A stretch of DNA of 51,722 nt from Magnetococcales bacterium DCbin4 (GCA_002753735.1 PEAN01000028.1:1-51722); one strand, 5' to 3'; positions 8,736-17,781 are shown, counted from the first letter of the stretch. Translations and numbers: made by a program. The notes: a model not told the origin generated them from the sequence alone.

Positions 8736-9677
8736 ATGTGGTTCAAGCGGATCATCAGTACCCAGTACACCGGCCTGTGCAATCGACTGGAAGGATTGGC
8801 ACTCTGCTTTGCCTTTCAGGAACTGTTTGGCCATCAGGTATGTCTGGATTGGCCCGACATCGCTGGACTGGAAGTGGCGGGTGCCCGGCGCTGGAAGTAT
8901 ACCCTGCTGGATAAATGGATGGGGTACAAGGTTCGGGACCCCGATGCCGCAACGTTTCACCGGTTGGGGCGCCATCGGGTTCTGATCCAAAGGGGGACGA
9001 CGGGGGGGGATCAGGGGATCTTGGAACGTCTGTATCGACCGACCATGGCGCGCTTGCGGCTGCATCCCGATGGCCGCAAAGGACTGCGTTCCCATCTGTC
9101 CCGGATCGGAAATGCCATGCTGGTGGGGGTGCATATCCGGCGGGGTGATTTCCTGGGTGGGGAGGAAGACCATTATGACATCCATGCCAGCCGTCATCCC
9201 CGGGTTCCGTTATGGTGGTATATCCATGCCATGGAACAGGTCAGGCAACGCTTCGGCCATGTGGTGTTCCTCCTGTCCCACAACAGTCCGGACGGCGCGG
9301 AGGAGGGGGTATTGCGTGAACGGTTCAAACTCCTGCCATCGTTGGCGGATGGCCGATACAATGCCAATGGTGGTCATGCCGCTACCACCAATCCGGTGAT
9401 CGACCTGTTTGCGTTGGCCTGCTGCCCCGTGATCATCACCACCCCCATGTCCACCTTTTCCCACTTTGCCGCCAATGTCCTCGGTCCCCCCAGTCTGGCG
9501 ATCCAACCCCTGCCGGTCATGCATCGTGCAGCTCCCGGCCTGGGGATCACCTGCCTCTTCGGCCAGCGTTCCCCCGCCTGGTTTTCCAGCCTCAAGCAAG
9601 GGACCGCCTTCCAGCCCATGATGGAAACGGCGGCCCTGCCCGATCCGGGTAGCCGGGTTCATCTGGATTGGTTATGA
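8736..9677 (+). CDS. fucosyltransferase-like GT-B protein, copy B
   Basis: Paralogue of the protein at 6430-7377, with the same order of motifs: GLCNRLEGLALCFAF, HIRRGDF, VPLWWYIHAMEQV and FALACCPVIITTPMSTF. A strong AAGGAGGA at about 8723-8730 sets the ATG at 8736. The two copies share blocks over their whole length but differ in the region between the N-terminal loop and HIRRGD. That pattern is expected if they use similar donors on different acceptors. It is the last gene of the three-gene operon; a dispersed repeat follows. Confidence 0.75.
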   Translation: MWFKRIISTQYTGLCNRLEGLALCFAFQELFGHQVCLDWPDIAGLEVAGARRWKYTLLDKWMGYKVRDPDAATFHRLGRHRVLIQRGTTGGDQGILERLYRPTMARLRLHPDGRKGLRSHLSRIGNAMLVGVHIRRGDFLGGEEDHYDIHASRHPRVPLWWYIHAMEQVRQRFGHVVFLLSHNSPDGAEEGVLRERFKLLPSLADGRYNANGGHAATTNPVIDLFALACCPVIITTPMSTFSHFAANVLGPPSLAIQPLPVMHRAAPGLGITCLFGQRSPAWFSSLKQGTAFQPMMETAALPDPGSRVHLDWL

Positions 9678-9728
9678 AATCGTCGGAAAAGGATCTTGAC
9701 AAGTCGGACGAGTCCTAGCAATCTTGAA

Positions 9729-9778
9729 ATAATTAAGAAAAAAAAGGGTCTGGGGGATCGCCCCCAGGGTTTTGATGT
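9729..9778. repeat. dispersed hairpin repeat, copy 2 (forward)
   Basis: AAAAAAAAGGGTCTGGGGG, then ATCG and CCCCCAGGGTTTTG, with one G fewer before TCT than in other copies. It lies between the second fucosyltransferase-like gene and the Rpn gene and artificially lengthens the Rpn frame to 9696. Confidence 0.82.
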
Positions 9779-9812
9779 TCTGCCCGAGGGGCGTTCTGTA
9801 CGGAGTTTTTCC

Positions 9813-10817
9813 TTGTCGGATCAAGACTCAGGCTACAAACTGCTGTTCAGCCATCCTGAAATGGTGCGTGACCTGCTCCGAGGTTTTGTCAAGGAGGCGT
9901 GGGTCGAACGGTTGGAGTTTTCCAGCCTGGAGAAGGTGAGCGGCAGCTATGTGGCCGACGACCTTCGTGACCGCGAGGATGATGTCATCTGGCGCGTGCG
10001 GTGGGGCACGGAATGGCTGTTCATCTATCTGCTCATGGAGTTTCAATCCACGGTGGATTGGACCATGTCGGTCAGGACGGATGCCTATGTGATGCTTCTG
10101 TACCAGGATCTGGTCAAGTCTGGAACGGTAAAAAGCGGACATCGACTGCCACCGGTCCTGCCCATCGTGCTGTACAACGGCAAGCCGGAATGGACGGCGG
10201 CCATGGATGTGGCGGACCTGATCGCACCGGTGCCCGGAGGGCTTGACCGTTATCGGCCACGCATGCGCTATCTGCTGATCGACGTGGTACGGTATGGAAA
10301 TGCCGAGTTGGCCTCCATGCACAACCTTGTCGCGGCGCTGTGCCGGTTGGAAAAAAGCCAAACGCCCGAGGAAATTCGTGTCGTGGTAAGGCTTTTGGTC
10401 GATTGGTTAAGCGCACCGGAGCAATTGGGTTTGCGGCGGGCGTTCACGGTGATGCTGGGGAGGGTGTTGCTGCCCCGGCGCGTTCCCGGGCAGATGATCC
10501 CTGAGTTGAATGATTTGAAGGAGGTTGATGCCATGCTGGCTGAAACTGTTCGAGAATGGACGAAGGAGTGGGAAGCAAAAGGTTGGCGTGAAGGCAAAAA
10601 GGAAGGCAAACAGGAAGGCAAACAGGAAGGCAAACAGGAAGGCAAAAAGGAAGGCGAGGCCATCATGTTGACACGTCAATTGCAACGCCGGTTCGGTTCC
10701 GTACCCGAATGGGCCCATCAAAAAATCGCCGGGGCTGAACCCCCCTCTCTGGAGGAGTGGAGCCTTCGAATATTGGATGCCCAATCCATGGAAGAAATTT
10801 TTGCTGAAAAGACATGA
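9813..10817 (+). CDS. Rpn-family recombination-promoting nuclease / DUF4351-type protein
   Basis: Belongs to the PD-(D/E)xK 'Rpn/transposase-like' proteins, DNA endonucleases linked to recombination and often mobile. YKLLFSHPEMVRDLLRGF near the N-terminus is the family opening. EDDVIWRV and LLMEFQS give the acidic residue and the E-x-Q of the nuclease core. The tail has lysine/glutamine-rich EGK repeats, then LQRRFG and WSLRILDA, typical of the C-terminal DUF4351 part. I place the start at TTG 9813 (MSDQDSGYKLLF), with GGAG at 9802-9805. The longer frame from 9696 translates a dispersed repeat. It lies between glycan genes and is probably a mobile passenger. Confidence 0.82.
   Translation: MSDQDSGYKLLFSHPEMVRDLLRGFVKEAWVERLEFSSLEKVSGSYVADDLRDREDDVIWRVRWGTEWLFIYLLMEFQSTVDWTMSVRTDAYVMLLYQDLVKSGTVKSGHRLPPVLPIVLYNGKPEWTAAMDVADLIAPVPGGLDRYRPRMRYLLIDVVRYGNAELASMHNLVAALCRLEKSQTPEEIRVVVRLLVDWLSAPEQLGLRRAFTVMLGRVLLPRRVPGQMIPELNDLKEVDAMLAETVREWTKEWEAKGWREGKKEGKQEGKQEGKQEGKKEGEAIMLTRQLQRRFGSVPEWAHQKIAGAEPPSLEEWSLRILDAQSMEEIFAEKT
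10589..10658 (+). repeat. 12-bp in-frame tandem repeat in the Rpn gene
   Basis: About five to six copies of GAAGGCAAACAG/GAAGGCAAAAAG, each coding for EGKQ or EGKK. The unit is a multiple of three, so copy-number change alters the linker length without breaking the frame. This kind of linker is common between nuclease core and tail in this family. Confidence 0.85.
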
Positions 10818-10984
10818 AGGCAGCAGGCAGTGTTCCCTGAAGTGAAACATGAACCTTCGGCGGGATGGGGACTGGATCATCGTTTGGGCTGCCATTACCT
10901 ATGCAAATGCCGCATCGATCTCTGGCCACGGTTGGTGTGTGGAGGGATCGCCCAGGAAGTTCCAAAATCAACCGGTGATTCTGC

Positions 10985-12025
10985 ATGAAAATCAGTCTTG
11001 GCATGAACCTCCAGTCGGGGGCCTGGGGTGGGGGGAATCAGTTTGGCAGGACATTGACCCGGTATCTGACCGATTGCGGCGAACAGGTGTGTCATGACCT
11101 GAAGCCCAGGGATCTGGATATGGTGTTGCTGGCGGAACCCGACGCCAGGTTGAAGATTTCCGCTTATGACCACCGTGACATTTTGCGCTACCTGTTGCGC
11201 AGCAACCGCAAGGCCATCGTGGTCCACCGGATCAACAATACCAGTGAGGCTCGTGATGATGTGGCGAAAACGTTCAACAGATTTCGTATCCATGCCAACC
11301 GGATTGCCGATCATACCGTGTTTGTCAGCCATTGGGTGAAGGAGCGTTATGTCGAGGCTGGTTTTGATCCCCTTCGTCCCTGGAGCGTCATTCTCAATGG
11401 CAGTGATCATCACCTGTGGCACCCTGGCGAACCCAAACCCCGGGGGCAACGGTTGCGGTTGGTGACCCATCATTGGAGCAATCATTGGAACAAGGGGTTT
11501 GACATCTACCAGCGATTGGACCAAATGCTGGCCGATCCCCATTGGTCTTCCCGGATTGAGTTGACCTATATCGGTCGTCTTCCCGATGGATTTCATTTTG
11601 AACAGGCACGGCATGTCGAACCGTTGTCGGGGGAACCCCTGGCGCAGGAGTTGCGTCGGCATGATGCCTACATTACCGCCTCCCGGCATGAATCGGGGGG
11701 GCATCACAACCTTGAGGCGGGATTGTGCGGTTTGCCGTTGTTGTACCTTAAGAGTGGCGCGATGCCCGAATATTGCAATGGATACGGGATTGAATATACC
11801 TCGGAGACCCTGGAGGCCAAATTGGAAGAGTTGTGCGCCACCTGGTCGGATTGGGTGATGCGCATGGCCGATTTCCCCCATACCGCCGAACGCATGTGTC
11901 AGGGGTATCATGAACTGTTTCAACAACTCATGGCGCAACGTCCGCAGGTATTGGCCCGGCGCCGATGGTTGCGGCGCCTGCCCTGGATCTGGTCCACCCT
12001 GACACGAAACGGTGGGTTTTCCTGA
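10985..12025 (+). CDS. GT-B glycosyltransferase
   Basis: A 346-residue glycosyltransferase-like protein. The N-terminus LGMNLQSGAWGGGNQFGRTL resembles the glycine-rich first loop of GT-B enzymes. FVSHWVKERYVEAGF and VILNGSDHHLWHP are typical linker blocks, and HESGGHHNLEAGLCGLP contains the E-x7-E motif. It should transfer a sugar to a cytoplasmic lipid-linked or protein acceptor. No strong ribosome binding site is seen before ATG 10985, but the protein starts in register with the family. Its TGA overlaps the ATG of the deacetylase by one base, so the two are co-translated. The 167 bases upstream (10818-10984) hold nothing I recognise. Confidence 0.8.
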   Translation: MKISLGMNLQSGAWGGGNQFGRTLTRYLTDCGEQVCHDLKPRDLDMVLLAEPDARLKISAYDHRDILRYLLRSNRKAIVVHRINNTSEARDDVAKTFNRFRIHANRIADHTVFVSHWVKERYVEAGFDPLRPWSVILNGSDHHLWHPGEPKPRGQRLRLVTHHWSNHWNKGFDIYQRLDQMLADPHWSSRIELTYIGRLPDGFHFEQARHVEPLSGEPLAQELRRHDAYITASRHESGGHHNLEAGLCGLPLLYLKSGAMPEYCNGYGIEYTSETLEAKLEELCATWSDWVMRMADFPHTAERMCQGYHELFQQLMAQRPQVLARRRWLRRLPWIWSTLTRNGGFS

Positions 12026-13092
12026 TGGATCCGGTCTTGAATGGGGATGGATGGCCCGGGTTGCAATCGGTCATCGAACGGACATCGGTATCGCCACGCC
12101 CCCGTGTTTCGAGTGGGTGGGGCTTTCTGCGGAAAAAGCGGGAATCGTTTCCAACCGGTATCTATATTCTGGTGTACCACAGCGTTGTCGATCCGGATCA
12201 TCGCACCCTTTGGGAACAGGGATATCGCAAAGGGGAGGTGACGGTGATGCAACTGCGGGGTCAGCTTGAATTCATGCTGACCCACATGACGCCTCTGGCA
12301 TTGAGTGAACTGCCCGCGGTGTGGGCCAGTGGCGGACCGGATCGGCCCTTGTTTGCGGTGACGTTTGATGACGGCTTCACCAATAATCTGACCCATGCCC
12401 ATCCGGTGATTCGATCCCTGGGGTTGAAACCCACGGTGTTCGTCTGTTCTGAATTTGCACGGGGACGGGAATATTTTTTTCGAGTATTGGCGTCAATGTT
12501 GGTGCAGCAGGGGCACGCGGTTCGCCTGGCTGCCAATCTGCGTTCTCTGGCTTCAGAGGTTGGATGGCCCGATGATGGGGAAGAATTGTTGGGCAGAATG
12601 AAAGATTTTTATGTGGCTGATGGGGTCGAAGCGGCGACCGACAGGATGTACCGGGAATGTTTGGGGGATCCTGCGTTGCTTGATCTCCATCTCAATCGGG
12701 ATGGCGTGGAACATTTGTGGCGCGCGGGTTGGGAGATTGGCAATCATACCGCGGGTCATCGTCTCCTGGCGTATCAGTCTGCATCGCAGGTGGCCTGTGC
12801 CATCGAGGATAATGCACGGTATTGGCGACAGGAGGGGATCGAATTGATTGACTTCCTTGCCTATCCCATCGGTCGTTCCAGGGACGTGGGACCGGCGGTG
12901 GCGGATTGGATGGCGCGGTCGCCCGGCATCCACGGTATGTTTGCCAACGGTGGCATTAATTTTTCGTTGCGCCGCAAGGAGTGGTTGCGCTTCAGTCTGG
13001 GCCGGCACATGGACCCGGCGTCGTGTGAACGGGTGGTGCGCGATCAGATTCAACGGACCTGTCTGGCTTGGGACCGGATCGGGGAACAATAG
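12025..13092 (+). CDS. polysaccharide deacetylase (carbohydrate esterase 4 family)
   Basis: Probably removes N-acetyl groups from a glycan using a metal ion. ILVYHSVV opens the NodB-type domain, VTFDDGF supplies the catalytic-base and metal Asp pair, and GNHTAGH supplies the H-x3-H metal ligands. LAYPIGRS is the following conserved motif. A longer frame reaches back to 11965 inside the glycosyltransferase gene. I choose ATG 12025, which overlaps that gene's stop as TGATG. There is no signal peptide, so it may act on cytoplasmic precursors. A reverse-oriented hairpin repeat 30 bases downstream would serve as terminator on this strand. Confidence 0.86.
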   Translation: MDPVLNGDGWPGLQSVIERTSVSPRPRVSSGWGFLRKKRESFPTGIYILVYHSVVDPDHRTLWEQGYRKGEVTVMQLRGQLEFMLTHMTPLALSELPAVWASGGPDRPLFAVTFDDGFTNNLTHAHPVIRSLGLKPTVFVCSEFARGREYFFRVLASMLVQQGHAVRLAANLRSLASEVGWPDDGEELLGRMKDFYVADGVEAATDRMYRECLGDPALLDLHLNRDGVEHLWRAGWEIGNHTAGHRLLAYQSASQVACAIEDNARYWRQEGIELIDFLAYPIGRSRDVGPAVADWMARSPGIHGMFANGGINFSLRRKEWLRFSLGRHMDPASCERVVRDQIQRTCLAWDRIGEQ

Positions 13093-13119
13093 GGGGTCAA
13101 CTGCCCACGTCATTTTGCG

Positions 13120-13204
13120 CAGGTGGGGATTTACCCCGGGGCAATCCCCCAGCCCCCTTTTTTCTTTCAATAATCCATAATTTAATGAATGAGTCAAAGT
13201 AGAA
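13120..13204. repeat. dispersed hairpin repeat, copy 3 (reverse) with AT-rich leader
   Basis: CCCCGGGGCAATCCCCCAG, then CCCCCTTTTTTCTTTC, and an AT-rich leader ending in AGTAGAA. It lies between convergent genes. On + strand RNA it forms a GC hairpin followed by a U-run and so could terminate the deacetylase transcript. The leader matches those at 19249 and 28048 read on the other strand. Confidence 0.8.
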
Positions 13205-14371
13205 CTATAATTCCTTCCCAAGAAAGGCCCCTTCCAGCACCAGTCGCCGACGGAGCCAGGGGGAACGGCACAGGTGATGGACCATGGAACGGCGAACGGG
13301 GAGGGGGAGTCGTTCCAGGAATCCACCCATGGCGGAAAAGAGGCCGTTGCCCTGAAGTTTGGCCAGGCTTTGGGTGTAGGGGTCCATGCTGCTACCCGGG
13401 GATGGATGTCTGAATGCCCCGGAACGGATGAAAGCGGCGGCCAACAAACCGCTCTGGACCGCCGGACCGATCCCTTCACCGCTGAAATCGTGGGCCAGTC
13501 CGGCGGCATCGCCGATCAGAAGATGTCTGGGACCTGCGAGGGGATGGCGAAATCCGCGCCAGACGGCATAGGAATGGCCGGTGAACGGTGAGAGCTTCCA
13601 CGAGGAGGGGAGAATCCCGCTTCGGATCAGACGCTCAAGAAAACGTTGCCGCCGCAGAGGAATGGCAAGGCCACCGGCGAGTGCGCCGACGCCAATATTG
13701 AGGTAATCCCCTTTGGTGAAATACCAGGCGTAACCATCGCATTCAGGTTCGGGAAACAGGACAGGCATTCCGGTTCCCAATCCCGACTGTTCCAGCAGGT
13801 GATGACCAATATGGGTTTCGCTCATCTGTGATCCCACCCGGGTTCGTTGCTTCCAAAACGATTTTCCTTCCGCCGCCCGCGCCACCGGGCAGGCGGCCCC
13901 TCCTGCCCCCACAACCAGGGATCCCCGGATTGAATTCGTACCGGAATGGATGATGACTTCATCGGAGCAGAGTTCCACCCGATCGACCCGGCAACCCAGA
14001 CGTACTTCGGCGCCTGCCGCCTTGGCCCGACGCAGGAGGAGATCATCCAGTTCCCGTCGCAGAATGCCGTAGCTGACCGCTTCAGGCCACTGGGTGACCT
14101 GAAGACCCTCCTCCAGACCGATGGCGACCCGGGTGATGGGGGTCAGCAGGTGGGGATAGCTGGTTTCATCCAGTTCCATGTCACGCAGGGCGGCACGGGT
14201 GATCCAGCCGGCGCAAGGCTTGGGCCGGGGGAAGGTTTTGGCATCGAGGAGCAGCACTTCGTAACCTGTCCGGGCCAGGGTCCACGCCGTCATGGCGCCT
14301 CCGGGACCACCACCGACGATGATGATTGGGCGACGGTGGGGGGCGGTGGGAGGGTGCGGGAGATCATTCAT
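13205..14371 (-). CDS. FAD-dependent oxidoreductase, geranylgeranyl reductase family
   Basis: Flavoprotein of the type that reduces isoprenoid double bonds or related substrates. IIVGGGPGGAMTAWTL is the FAD-binding dinucleotide fold near the N-terminus, and PRPKPCAGWITRAAL is the family's conserved Cys-Gly block. LIGDAAGLAHDFSGEGI is the second FAD motif, with the flavin-binding GD. I start at ATG 14371 (MNDLPHPP). The frame extends to 14455, but the extra 28 residues translate a dispersed repeat. It sits downstream of the aminopeptidase gene on the same strand with a repeat between them. The exact substrate (quinone, lipid or other) is unknown. Confidence 0.82.
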   Translation of the reverse strand: MNDLPHPPTAPHRRPIIIVGGGPGGAMTAWTLARTGYEVLLLDAKTFPRPKPCAGWITRAALRDMELDETSYPHLLTPITRVAIGLEEGLQVTQWPEAVSYGILRRELDDLLLRRAKAAGAEVRLGCRVDRVELCSDEVIIHSGTNSIRGSLVVGAGGAACPVARAAEGKSFWKQRTRVGSQMSETHIGHHLLEQSGLGTGMPVLFPEPECDGYAWYFTKGDYLNIGVGALAGGLAIPLRRQRFLERLIRSGILPSSWKLSPFTGHSYAVWRGFRHPLAGPRHLLIGDAAGLAHDFSGEGIGPAVQSGLLAAAFIRSGAFRHPSPGSSMDPYTQSLAKLQGNGLFSAMGGFLERLPLPVRRSMVHHLCRSPWLRRRLVLEGAFLGKEL

Positions 14372-14383
14372 GTTGAAAAACTT

Positions 14384-14440
14384 TTGAAAGAAAAAAGGGG
14401 GCTTGAGGCAATTCCCCGTCCCCCTGTTTCTTTCAATAAA
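14384..14440. repeat. dispersed hairpin repeat, copy 4 (symmetric)
   Basis: TTGAAAGAAAAAAGGGGG on the left and CCCCCTGTTTCTTTCAA on the right form one long, nearly perfect palindrome around CTTGAGGCAATTCCCCGT. Both flanks match the A-rich arm of the family, so this copy could terminate transcription in either direction. Confidence 0.8.
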
Positions 14441-14488
14441 TGTATTGAATGTCAATGCATTCTTGAAGTTGAATGAACATTTTGTGCG

Positions 14489-15856
14489 TCAAGGGGAGGA
14501 GAAGAATCCCGTCAGCAGGGATTGCAGGTGGTTGAGATCGTTCAATCCCGCCGTTTCCCGGATGGAATGCATGGCCCAGGAGGCGATCCCCAGATCGACG
14601 GCGTGCAGACCCAGTTTGGCCGAGAGCATGGGGCCGATGGTGCTGCCGCAGGGCATGTCGGCACGCATGGCGAACTCCTGCCAGGGGATGGCGCGGGCAC
14701 GGCACAACCCTTTAAGCATTCCTTCGGCGACGACGGAGTGGGCATAGCGCTGATTGGCGTTGCGTTTGAACACCACTCCGGCATTCAATATCGGGGCGTT
14801 GTTGCCATCGTGCTTGTCGGCAAAATTGGGGTGGACGCCATGGGCGGCATCGACCGAAATCATGAGCGAACGGGACAGGGTGCGTTCGAACCGTCCCGGC
14901 AGGTGCAACAGCCGTTTGAGTACCGATGATAGAAAATTGCTCTGTGCCCCGACGTGGCTCAGACTGCCGCTCTCCTCATGATTGAAACAGGCCAGCATCG
15001 GCAGGATGGGGGCTTCCGGGTTCGTTTCGGTGGTGGCATCGGCCAGGGCGGTGACCGCAGCGAAACAACTGAGCAGGTTGTCCAAACGCCCCCCCGTCAC
15101 CCATCCTTTCGTCCCTCCCATGTATTGTGGTCCGACGACATCGTACAATGACAGATCCCAGGAAATCGGTTCCCATCCCTGAATCGCTTCCCCGGGATGT
15201 CGGGTGCCCAGGTATTGCAGGATTCCGTTGCGAAAAGCGGTTGAGGGATCCTGGTCCCGGGAAAAAAATGGATGCAAAAGCATGGGGGAAAGGTCTTCAT
15301 GCTTGCGTATCTTGTACCCTTCATTGGCTTCGCGGTTGAGGTGAATGGCCAGGCTGGGAAGAATGGCAACCGGTTCGCCGAAGTCGATCAGGTGCTGTCG
15401 CAAACCACCATCGGGACCGATCAGGGTGACGTGCCCTGCCAGCCCCAGATCACGGTCAAACCAGGTGGACAACAGCGGTGAACCATAGACCTCGACATCC
15501 AGGACCAGATTGCCCGCTTTGCGCTTGCAGGGGATGGGTTTCAGATTCAGTCCGGGGCTGTCGGTATGGGCGCAGGCCAAGTGAATCCGGGGGAGGTCGT
15601 CGGGTTGGCTTGAGGGGGTCTCCGGGGGGATGATGAAGGCGATCAGTGCCCCCGGTTGGCGCCTGATGATATAACGCCCCCCCGGACGCAACGACCAGAC
15701 GGATTCTTCGCTTAACACGGAAAAACCACGGTCCGACAGCATGCGTTCCATGTGAACCACGGCGTGCCATGGTGTGGGTGAGGATTGCAGAAAGCGGGTC
15801 AATTGTTCCACAATGATGGCCTGTCGTTGTGCCGGTTGGTGTCCGGCTCGTTGCAA
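14489..15856 (-). CDS. apeB: M18 family aminopeptidase (aspartyl aminopeptidase-like)
   Basis: Zinc aminopeptidase that removes N-terminal, often acidic, residues in the cytoplasm. The family metal and catalytic blocks are all present in order: ACAHTDSPGLNLKP, FNHEESGSLSHVGAQS, ISVDAAHGVHPNF and CGSTIGPMLSAKLG with a late His-Ala-Val-Asp-Leu-Gly. Length 455 is close to the family's usual 430-460. The only plausible start is a TTG at 15856, giving MQRAGHQPAQRQAII, which lines up with family N-termini. It is divergent from the OsmC gene, with 47 bases between starts for two promoters. The symbol is by family resemblance. Confidence 0.87.
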   Translation of the reverse strand: MQRAGHQPAQRQAIIVEQLTRFLQSSPTPWHAVVHMERMLSDRGFSVLSEESVWSLRPGGRYIIRRQPGALIAFIIPPETPSSQPDDLPRIHLACAHTDSPGLNLKPIPCKRKAGNLVLDVEVYGSPLLSTWFDRDLGLAGHVTLIGPDGGLRQHLIDFGEPVAILPSLAIHLNREANEGYKIRKHEDLSPMLLHPFFSRDQDPSTAFRNGILQYLGTRHPGEAIQGWEPISWDLSLYDVVGPQYMGGTKGWVTGGRLDNLLSCFAAVTALADATTETNPEAPILPMLACFNHEESGSLSHVGAQSNFLSSVLKRLLHLPGRFERTLSRSLMISVDAAHGVHPNFADKHDGNNAPILNAGVVFKRNANQRYAHSVVAEGMLKGLCRARAIPWQEFAMRADMPCGSTIGPMLSAKLGLHAVDLGIASWAMHSIRETAGLNDLNHLQSLLTGFFSSP

Positions 15857-15903
15857 TGTTGATGTCGATTGTCTTGTTCGTTCAACCTGATGGAGAATCA
15901 GCC

Positions 15904-16329
15904 ATGGCTATTGGATTGCCGGATATTCACGTTCATTTTCCCGGTGGCAAGAAGGTCGATGCCATTTTCGACCAGTTTACCGTCAATACCGACCAGAAGG
16001 TCAAGGATGGTGGTGAAGAGTCGGCACCATCGCCGTTTTTATTGTTTCTTTCATCCTTGGCGACCTGTGCCGGGATTTTCGTTCTGGGCTATTGTCAGAG
16101 CCGTGGCATGGACACGACCGGTATTTTTCTGACCCAAACCCATGAATTCGTCCCCGATGGCCCCACCAGGATGCGTTTGGGTAAAATCGGTATCCAGATT
16201 ACGGTCCCTCCCGGGTTTTCGGAAAAGGAAAAAGCAATGCTCATCCGGGTTGCAGAACAATGTGCCGTCAAGAAGGTTCTGGAGAATCCCCCTGATTTCA
16301 CAGTGGAAACGGTCGTCGGGTCGGTATAG
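15904..16329 (+). CDS. OsmC/YhfA-like protein
   Basis: A 141-residue protein of the OsmC fold, a dimeric family that often reduces organic hydroperoxides through two cysteines. One Cys is in LSSLATCAGIFVLGY and the other in VAEQCAVKKVLENP, at the family positions. I chose ATG 15904 with GGAG at 15892-15895. A longer frame from 15829 adds 25 hydrophobic residues that overlap the divergent aminopeptidase start and are not part of the family. No regulator is adjacent. The YhfA-like branch is less well characterised than Ohr/OsmC, so peroxidase activity is only likely. Confidence 0.83.
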   Translation: MAIGLPDIHVHFPGGKKVDAIFDQFTVNTDQKVKDGGEESAPSPFLLFLSSLATCAGIFVLGYCQSRGMDTTGIFLTQTHEFVPDGPTRMRLGKIGIQITVPPGFSEKEKAMLIRVAEQCAVKKVLENPPDFTVETVVGSV

Positions 16330-16423
16330 GTGGTGACTGCGGTGTTGAAATCATTGTCCAAAACCCTCCTTTTGCGGTTATCATGACGGGTCGATTTCTT
16401 TTGCCCCAGGAGATTGTGTTCCC

Positions 16424-17548
16424 GTGCCCCAAAAACTCAGCATTGTCATACCGTGCTTCAACGAGGAAAAAACGCTGACCCAGTGCGTCCATCGGGTGTT
16501 GGCCATCGCCGATGATGAACTCGATCTGGAACTCATCATCGTCGATGATGCCTCCTCCGATGCGAGTCTTGCGCTTGCCCGGGAACTGGCGGGGAAACAT
16601 CCACAGGTCATGGTTTGTCACCATGAGGTCAATCAAGGCAAGGGAGCGGCCCTCAGAACCGGATTTAAACATGCTACCGGAGATTACGTCGCCGTTCAGG
16701 ATGCCGATCTGGAATACGACCCCCGCGACCTGAAACAATTGATCCAACCCATGCGGCAAGGGTTGGCCGATGTGGTGTTCGGCTCCCGGTTCCTGTTTAC
16801 CGGTTGTCACCGGGTCCTTTATTTCTGGCATGCCATGGGCAATCGGTTTTTGACGTTCTTGTCCAACATGTTTACCGATCTCAATCTGACCGACATGGAA
16901 ACCTGTTACAAGGTGTTCAAGCGGGAGATCATCCAACAGATCGACATCCAGGAAAACCGGTTCGGATTTGAACCCGAAATCGTCGCCAAGGTTGCCGATC
17001 TACGCCTCAGAGTCTATGAAATGGGGATTTCCTACCACGGCCGTACCTATGACGAAGGGAAAAAAATCGGTATTCGTGATGGTTTTCGCGCCCTGTACTG
17101 TATCTTGCATTATAATTCCCACAAGGCACCGGTACCGCTGCAATTCCTCATCTATCTGTTCATCGGTGGCCTGTCGGCGGCGTTCAATCTGATCGTGTTT
17201 TTGCTGTTGTTGGGCGTAGGGGTTGCCCTTTCCTGGTCGGCCCCGATTGCTTTTGTGTTGGCGGCAGTGCTTAATTATCTATTGTGTATTTTGTTGTTGT
17301 TCCGCCACAGGGCACAGTGGAGTGGTCCTGTCGAAGTGGTGCTGTATTCCCTTCTGGTCGTCGTCGTCGGTGGCGCGGACCTGTGGATGACCACTTTTTT
17401 CATGGGGATTGGCCTGGGGCCCGCCAAGGCCAAGTTGATCGCCACCCTGTTGGGATTGGTCCTCAATTTCGCGGGGCGCAGGCTTCTGATTTTTTCCGAA
17501 AAGGGGCGGGGCAACTGGTTGCCCCAGCGTGATCTCAAGGAACCATGA
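16424..17548 (+). CDS. GT2 glycosyltransferase fused to a GtrA-like membrane domain
   Basis: The N-terminal half is a dolichyl-phosphate-mannose-synthase-like GT2 domain: LSIVIPCFNEEKTL, IIVDDASSD (nucleotide-sugar Asp), VAVQDADLEYDP (the D-x-D-type metal site) and the acceptor block TDMETCYKVFKREI. From about residue 240 there are four membrane segments (FLIYLFIGGLSAAFNLIVFL, the following alanine-rich helix, VVLYSLLVVVVGGADLW, and KLIATLLGLVLNFAGRR), as in GtrA proteins. It probably makes and flips an undecaprenyl-phosphate sugar for glycan modification. The start is GTG 16424 with AGGAG upstream. A hairpin repeat behind it would end the transcript. Confidence 0.88.
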   Translation: MPQKLSIVIPCFNEEKTLTQCVHRVLAIADDELDLELIIVDDASSDASLALARELAGKHPQVMVCHHEVNQGKGAALRTGFKHATGDYVAVQDADLEYDPRDLKQLIQPMRQGLADVVFGSRFLFTGCHRVLYFWHAMGNRFLTFLSNMFTDLNLTDMETCYKVFKREIIQQIDIQENRFGFEPEIVAKVADLRLRVYEMGISYHGRTYDEGKKIGIRDGFRALYCILHYNSHKAPVPLQFLIYLFIGGLSAAFNLIVFLLLLGVGVALSWSAPIAFVLAAVLNYLLCILLLFRHRAQWSGPVEVVLYSLLVVVVGGADLWMTTFFMGIGLGPAKAKLIATLLGLVLNFAGRRLLIFSEKGRGNWLPQRDLKEP

Positions 17549-17600
17549 GGATTGTTGACCCTTTTTTTCGTAACTGCACCGGTATCCTCCGGGTTCAATT

Positions 17601-17660
17601 ATTGAAAGAAAAAAGGGGTCTGGGAGCAATCTCCCAGCCCCCTTTTTTTTCTCAATAATC
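17601..17660. repeat. dispersed hairpin repeat, copy 5 (symmetric, terminator-like)
   Basis: GAAAGAAAAAAGGGGTCTGG, then GAGCAATCTCCCAG, and CCCCCTTTTTTTTCTCAA: a long palindrome with a T-run on each strand's 3' side. Located 53 bases after the GT2-GtrA stop, it is a likely bidirectional Rho-independent terminator. Confidence 0.8.
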
Positions 17661-17781
17661 CCGAGCCGGGGGATGCCTGGGCCGTTACACAAAATCAATG
17701 AAGAGGATTTCCTGGAAATGGCCACCCCTCCTGCTGAGAATTGAGGACAACGCGTACAGCGAAAAAACGGGAGCCGAAGTT

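Noticed and set aside
10589-10658. Possible regulatory direct repeats
   Set aside because: In-frame codons of the EGK linker of the Rpn protein; a protein-level repeat.
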